Shown here: piece after piece, positions 6,049 to 9,256 of the stretch
Numbering within the stretch: position 1 is the stretch's first letter
Layout of the letters: every line of letters starts with the position of its first letter
Assembly: GCA_021162325.1 (NCBI GenBank)
Contig: JAGGYV010000181.1
Location: 1-9,256 of the forward strand
From: Desulfobacteraceae bacterium
GTDB taxonomy: Bacteria; Desulfobacterota; Desulfobacteria; Desulfobacterales; Desulfosalsimonadaceae
DNA: 9,256 nt
Reading direction: 5' to 3'
Translations under genes and position numbers: made by a program
Notes under the pieces: model-generated
Database searches by the model: none
What the model was told of the DNA's origin: nothing
Seen by the model: only the letters and a program-made list of their open reading frames with translations

Positions 6049-6303
6049 ATGACAGAAAAACTAACCCTCCAGCAACTCAAATCCCATCTGTGGCAATCTG
6101 CAAACCTATTACGGGGGAGCATCGACAGCTCGGATTTTAAAAATTACATATTCGGGCTTTTATTTTTCAAGCGGTTGAGCGACACGTTTGATGAAGAATA
6201 CGATACGCTCAAAGCAAAGGTGGGCGATAAGCTGGCGAAGAATCCGGACATGTATACCCGCTTTTTTCGACCAGAAGGATCAGGAAACACAGGACACGCT
6301 TGA
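6049..6303 (+). pseudogene. hsdM: Type I restriction-modification methyltransferase HsdM, N-terminal remnant
   Basis: An intact HsdM is usually about 500 residues or more; only the first roughly 73 survive here. The start is well preserved, with TAAGGA at 6038-6043 five bases before the ATG. Residues 14-50 match the HsdM N-terminal helical domain (LWQSANLLRGSIDSSDFKNY, then IFGLLFFKRLSDTFDEE). After MYTRFF at about 69-73 the frame runs into sequence of another gene and stops at TGA 6301-6303. The S-adenosylmethionine-binding and NPPF-type catalytic motifs are absent, so it cannot methylate DNA. No hsdS is present. The break point, a T6 run at 6262-6267, is where the reading frame of the hsdR remnant begins. 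This is a deletion product of a type I locus. A short peptide could still be made from it. Confidence 0.8.
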
Positions 6304-6640
6304 ACGGCTGAAAAAACTGACCGGAGATTTAAACGATGCCATCAAACAGGAAACCACCATCGGTGTTTCAAAAGGCGAGATGGCCATCAGGCAAATGGTT
6401 CAGGATAATGTGGTGAAAGATGAAAAAGGAGGTGAGCTCGTGGCCCGGCTGGTAGATTGTATTTCCAAAGTCGTCTTTCCCGGCTGGCAGAAACAAACCA
6501 GCGTGGCCAGGACCATCAAACGGGATATCATTCTGGAGCTGGCAAAATTTTCACAGGAAAACCCGGATGTCAATATAAGCCCGGATGACTTTTCAACGTT
6601 CAGTCAGGAAGTAATGAAATATGTGGAGAAACATTTCTAA
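6263..6640 (+). pseudogene. hsdR: Type I restriction endonuclease HsdR, C-terminal remnant
   Basis: A reading frame shifted by +1 relative to hsdM encodes about 125 residues that read as the C-terminal helical end of a type I R subunit: FFDQKDQETQDTLERLKKL, LVDCISKVVFPGWQKQTSVA and FSTFSQEVMKYVEKHF. The nuclease and DEAD-type translocase domains, together some 800 residues in a normal HsdR, are missing. The frame is open upstream to 6188, but there it only shadows hsdM and makes no sense. No ribosome-binding site or credible start exists, so this is a remnant, not a gene. Its TAA stop overlaps the next ATG (TAATG at 6638-6642), which preserves the old hsdR-metalloprotease junction. Assignment to HsdR is by pattern and by context. 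It is less certain than the HsdM call. Confidence 0.68.
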
Positions 6641-7212
6641 TGGCACAGTCTGAAATCATCACCCTGCCGAAAATCGGCGAAGTTCTGTTTGAACGAAGCG
6701 CACGGGCAAAGCATATCAATATTACCGTCAAACCGTTTAAAATGGTAAGGGTGGCAGTGCCAAAAGGGGTGTCGTTTAAAAAAGCGGAGAAGGTGGCGGA
6801 AAGCAAATCTCTGTGGATTGTAAAACAAATCACCCGGACAAAAAAACTGGAAGCTCATCACAAGGCATTTATCAGTAAATCTGAAGCCATTGACAAAAAA
6901 GACGCCAAACAAAAAATCATCCGCCGGCTGGATGATTTGTCTGAAAAACATGACATCCAATACAACCGTGTTTTCATCAGAAACCAGAAGACCCGATGGG
7001 GGAGCTGTTCATCCAAAAAGAATATCAGTCTGAACATGAAAATTATCAGATTGCCAAAAAAACTGATGGATTATGTTATTATTCATGAGCTGGTTCATAT
7101 TCAGCACGGCAACCACAGCAAAAAATTCTGGGAAGCATTAAATAATCGCCTGACAGAAGATGCAAGGTCTTTAAATAAGCAGCTGGATGCGCATCGAATG
7201 ATATTGCTGTAA
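6640..7212 (+). CDS. YgjP/SprT-like zinc metalloprotease (WLM/DUF45 type)
   Basis: A 190-residue cytoplasmic protein of the YgjP-like family (M48-related, DUF45). The zinc site is intact: HELVH at 149-153 supplies two His ligands and the catalytic Glu150, and His159 in HGNHSKKFW is the likely third ligand. The family hallmark TRWGSCS lies at 118-124. The N-terminal third is a basic beta-rich region (ITVKPFKMVRVAVPKGVSF) typical of the family. The ATG overlaps the hsdR stop as TAATG, so it was translated by coupling to hsdR. Genes of this family are very often found directly after hsdR in type I loci; their role there is unknown to me. The gene has kept an open frame and all motifs although its partners are ruined. 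mutL starts 42 bp after its stop. Confidence 0.88.
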   Translation: MAQSEIITLPKIGEVLFERSARAKHINITVKPFKMVRVAVPKGVSFKKAEKVAESKSLWIVKQITRTKKLEAHHKAFISKSEAIDKKDAKQKIIRRLDDLSEKHDIQYNRVFIRNQKTRWGSCSSKKNISLNMKIIRLPKKLMDYVIIHELVHIQHGNHSKKFWEALNNRLTEDARSLNKQLDAHRMILL

Positions 7213-7241
7213 AAATTTCTTATTGTGAAAAAAATTAAAGA

Positions 7242-7248
7242 AAAGGGA
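7242..7248 (+). promoter_or_regulatory. mutL ribosome-binding site AAAGGGA
   Basis: AAAGGGA lies six bases before GTG 7255 and favours that start over the in-frame GTG at 7225, which has no such site. Confidence 0.65.
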
Positions 7249-7254
7249 TTCATC

Positions 7255-9135
7255 GTGTCCAAAATTAAAATCCTTCCGGAAATTCTTTCTAACAAAATCG
7301 CTGCCGGGGAAGTGGTACAGCGCCCGGCTTCCGTGGTCAAAGAACTGGTTGAAAATGCCATTGATGCCAAAAGCACGAAGATTACCATTGAAATCAATCA
7401 GGGCGGCCGGTCCCTGATCCGGATCTCGGACAACGGCACCGGCATGGCACACGATGACGCGCTGCTGGCCATTGAACGGTATGCCACCAGTAAAATTTAT
7501 ACCGACGATGACCTGTATGCCATTAACACCCTCGGCTTCCGGGGGGAGGCCTTACCCAGCATCGCGTCAGTGTCTAAATTCACCCTTATTACCAAGGACA
7601 AAGCCTCTGTTTCCGGTACCCGCATTGATATCGAAGGCGGTAAAATTAAAAAAGTCGCCGATGCCGGCGCACCGGACGGAACCATGATTTCCATTCACCA
7701 GCTTTTTTTCAACACCCCGGCGCGGCGCAAATTTTTAAAAACCGTACCCACGGAAATGGGGCATATCGCGGATGTGGTTTCCTGTTGCGCCCTTTCGTGT
7801 CCCGACATTCAATTTCGATTGATCCACAACCAAAAAGAAATTAAAAACTGGCCGCCGGTCCGATCCCCCATTGACCGGGTGATTGACGTTTTAGGTCTTG
7901 ACCTGAAATCATCGCTTTACCCGGTTGATTATAAAGACGATGACCTGTCATTATCCGGTTGGACGTCTGATCCGTCAATAACCCGAAGCACTTCCCAAAA
8001 AATCTACTTATTTGTTAACGGCCGACTGATCCGGGACCGGGGGATTCAATACGCTATTTTTGAAGGTTATCGGGGACGAATCATGAAAGGACGTTTTCCG
8101 GTAGCCGTCCTGTTTATCAAACTTCCCCCGGACCAGGTGGATGTCAATGTTCATCCAACCAAACACGAAGTGCGGTTTGCCCGGCAAAAACAGGTGTATG
8201 AAGCCGTTAAAGCCGGCGTACTCAATATCTGGAACACCCGGCCCAAAGCGCAATGGGCCTATTCCGAACCGCCTGCAGCAGGAATAAAAGAAACCCCGAC
8301 CCGTTCATTTGATCAGCCAGCAAAAAATCCTGAATTATTTGATTTTATAGTCAAAAAATCAAAGCCCGGACCCGCGCAAAAACCATCAGAAATACCCGTT
8401 AACCCCTTTTTGCCGGATACTTCTTCAACGCAGCCGCCCAAAGCTAAAACAGACCCTGAAAATAAAATGCCGGAAACAAGACCGCCTCAAGCACCACCCC
8501 GGCATCAAGCCCCAGCCTCCCGTCAGGTTCATCTGTGGGAGCAGAAAAAATTCGCTGATGCATTGGTTATCGGCCAATTTAACAATACCTATATTTTATG
8601 TGAGGGAGACGGCGAGCTGATTGTTGTGGACCAGCATGCCGCCCATGAACGCATCGCCTATGAGCGGCTGAAAGCAGCCAAAAATTCAAATACGTATCCA
8701 GCATCCCAAAAGCTCATGCTGCCGGAAACCTTTGATCTGGGATACCGGGAAACTGCTGTGATCGAACAAATGCTGGACGACCTGAATGCGCTGGGGCTGG
8801 AAATCGATCATTTTGGCGGCAATACCTTTGTCGTCAAATCCGTGCCGGTGCTGATTGCGGACCGTGAAATCAAACCGCTGATTATTGAAATTGCAGAGGC
8901 CATGGATGCTTACGGGTATTCTCCAGGTCTTGAAGACGCCCTTGACCAGTGTATCATCCTCATGGCCTGCCACAGCGCGATCCGGGCACACCAGCCTCTT
9001 TCCATCATAGAAATGAAAGAACTGTTAAAACAGTTGGATCAATGTGAGAATCCGTTTCACTGCCCGCATGGCCGCCCGACATTTGTGCAGTGGCCCATAA
9101 AGACTTTAGAAAAAAGCTTCAAGAGAGTTCTTTAG
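7255..9135 (+). CDS. mutL: DNA mismatch repair protein MutL, nicking type
   Basis: MutL links MutS mismatch recognition to strand removal. From GTG 7255 the protein has 626 residues. The GHKL ATPase domain is complete: NKIAAGEVVQRPASVVKEL at 13-31 with catalytic Glu30 and Mg-binding Asn34, DNGTGM at 59-64, and TLGFRGEAL at 92-100. A Pro-rich linker covers about 330-435. The C-terminal dimerisation domain carries the endonuclease signature DQHA(X)2E(X)4E at 459-470 (DQHAAHERIAYE), then MACHSAIRA with Cys572, and CPHGRPT at 603-609. This protein should therefore nick DNA itself, unlike E. coli MutL, which relies on MutH. The upstream in-frame GTG at 7225 would add ten Lys-rich residues but lacks a ribosome-binding site. 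In related genomes it probably lies close to gatA; here the accessory segment separates them. Confidence 0.97.
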   Translation: MSKIKILPEILSNKIAAGEVVQRPASVVKELVENAIDAKSTKITIEINQGGRSLIRISDNGTGMAHDDALLAIERYATSKIYTDDDLYAINTLGFRGEALPSIASVSKFTLITKDKASVSGTRIDIEGGKIKKVADAGAPDGTMISIHQLFFNTPARRKFLKTVPTEMGHIADVVSCCALSCPDIQFRLIHNQKEIKNWPPVRSPIDRVIDVLGLDLKSSLYPVDYKDDDLSLSGWTSDPSITRSTSQKIYLFVNGRLIRDRGIQYAIFEGYRGRIMKGRFPVAVLFIKLPPDQVDVNVHPTKHEVRFARQKQVYEAVKAGVLNIWNTRPKAQWAYSEPPAAGIKETPTRSFDQPAKNPELFDFIVKKSKPGPAQKPSEIPVNPFLPDTSSTQPPKAKTDPENKMPETRPPQAPPRHQAPASRQVHLWEQKKFADALVIGQFNNTYILCEGDGELIVVDQHAAHERIAYERLKAAKNSNTYPASQKLMLPETFDLGYRETAVIEQMLDDLNALGLEIDHFGGNTFVVKSVPVLIADREIKPLIIEIAEAMDAYGYSPGLEDALDQCIILMACHSAIRAHQPLSIIEMKELLKQLDQCENPFHCPHGRPTFVQWPIKTLEKSFKRVL

Positions 9136-9173
9136 GGTTCGGAAATAAATAAGTCATCGAATTTGGCGCTGGA

Positions 9174-9254
9174 ATTTTTTTCGTCTTCAAGGCGCTTTGC
9201 CGAGAGCATAGCTGGCTATTTGACCGACAAAGCAACACAGAAGACGGGAAAAAT
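9174..9254. repeat. Palindromic intergenic repeat after mutL, cut by the window end
   Basis: Nested inverted pairs share nearly one centre: ATAGC (9208-9212) with GCTAT (9215-9219), CTTTG (9195-9199) with CAAAG (9228-9232), and CGTCTTC (9182-9188) with GAAGACG (9240-9246, offset by one base). An outer T-rich stretch (9174-9181) faces AAAAAT (9249-9254). The layout resembles the core of the gatC-gatA element, but the sequence differs. It may extend in both directions: terminal repeats and a target duplication cannot be judged here. It might also act as a hairpin at the mutL transcript end, although the tail is not a classic terminator. Confidence 0.55.
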
Positions 9255-9256
9255 AA

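Noticed and set aside
6188..6262. ATG at 6188 as the true start of the hsdR-frame gene
   Set aside because: Residues from 6188 to about 6260 overlap well-conserved hsdM sequence and are low-quality in this frame. There is no ribosome-binding site.
6259..6303. Programmed +1 frameshift making a functional hsdM-hsdR fusion
   Set aside because: No stimulatory structure, rare codon or stop lies at the shift site, and the product would lack all catalytic domains. Deletion and decay is the simpler reading.
7225..7254. GTG 7225 as the mutL start
   Set aside because: It has no ribosome-binding site and adds a Lys-rich stretch not typical of MutL. GTG 7255 has AAAGGGA six bases upstream and gives the standard N-terminus.
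1..9256. CRISPR array, tRNA or rRNA genes, complete insertion sequence
   Set aside because: I saw no regularly spaced direct repeats, no cloverleaf ending in CCA or with GGTTCRA-type arms, no conserved rRNA stretches and no transposase frame.

Overview
The window looks like chromosomal DNA of a sulfate-reducing Desulfobacterota bacterium, most likely in or near Desulfobacteraceae. This rests on the gene order argS - SPOR protein - gatC - gatA - small conserved ORF - mutL, on protein sequence style, and on palindromic intergenic repeats of a kind I associate with that group. It is judgement, not a database result. All genes are on the + strand.

Layout. 110-4867 is a tight housekeeping run: arginyl-tRNA synthetase (argS), a membrane-anchored SPOR-domain protein, GatC and GatA (two of the three subunits of the tRNA-dependent amidotransferase; gatB is not here), and a 59-residue uncharacterised protein. 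4868-7212 looks like an accessory insert: a VapBC-type toxin-antitoxin pair with its own promoter and likely operator, a palindromic MITE-like element, the collapsed remains of a type I restriction-modification locus (start of hsdM joined to the end of hsdR), and an intact YgjP/SprT-like zinc metalloprotease gene coupled to the hsdR remnant. 7255-9135 is mutL, of the DQHA-motif nicking type. A third palindromic repeat begins after mutL and probably runs off the window.

The clearest unusual feature is a 163-bp MITE-like element between gatC and gatA. It is flanked by an exact 7-bp duplication (ATTGAAT). Removing the element and one copy restores gatC ending in TAG, with that stop overlapping the AGGAG ribosome-binding site of gatA. 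In the present sequence the first two bases of the element complete a TGA stop at the same codon, so the insertion separated the two genes without changing either protein.

How the genes work together: argS and gatCA both serve aminoacyl-tRNA supply (direct Arg charging; transamidation of misacylated Glu-tRNAGln and/or Asp-tRNAAsn). The SPOR protein points to the cell envelope and division site. MutL serves mismatch repair. The accessory genes are typical defence and stabilisation cargo, part of it decayed. I found no tRNA, rRNA, CRISPR array or complete insertion sequence.
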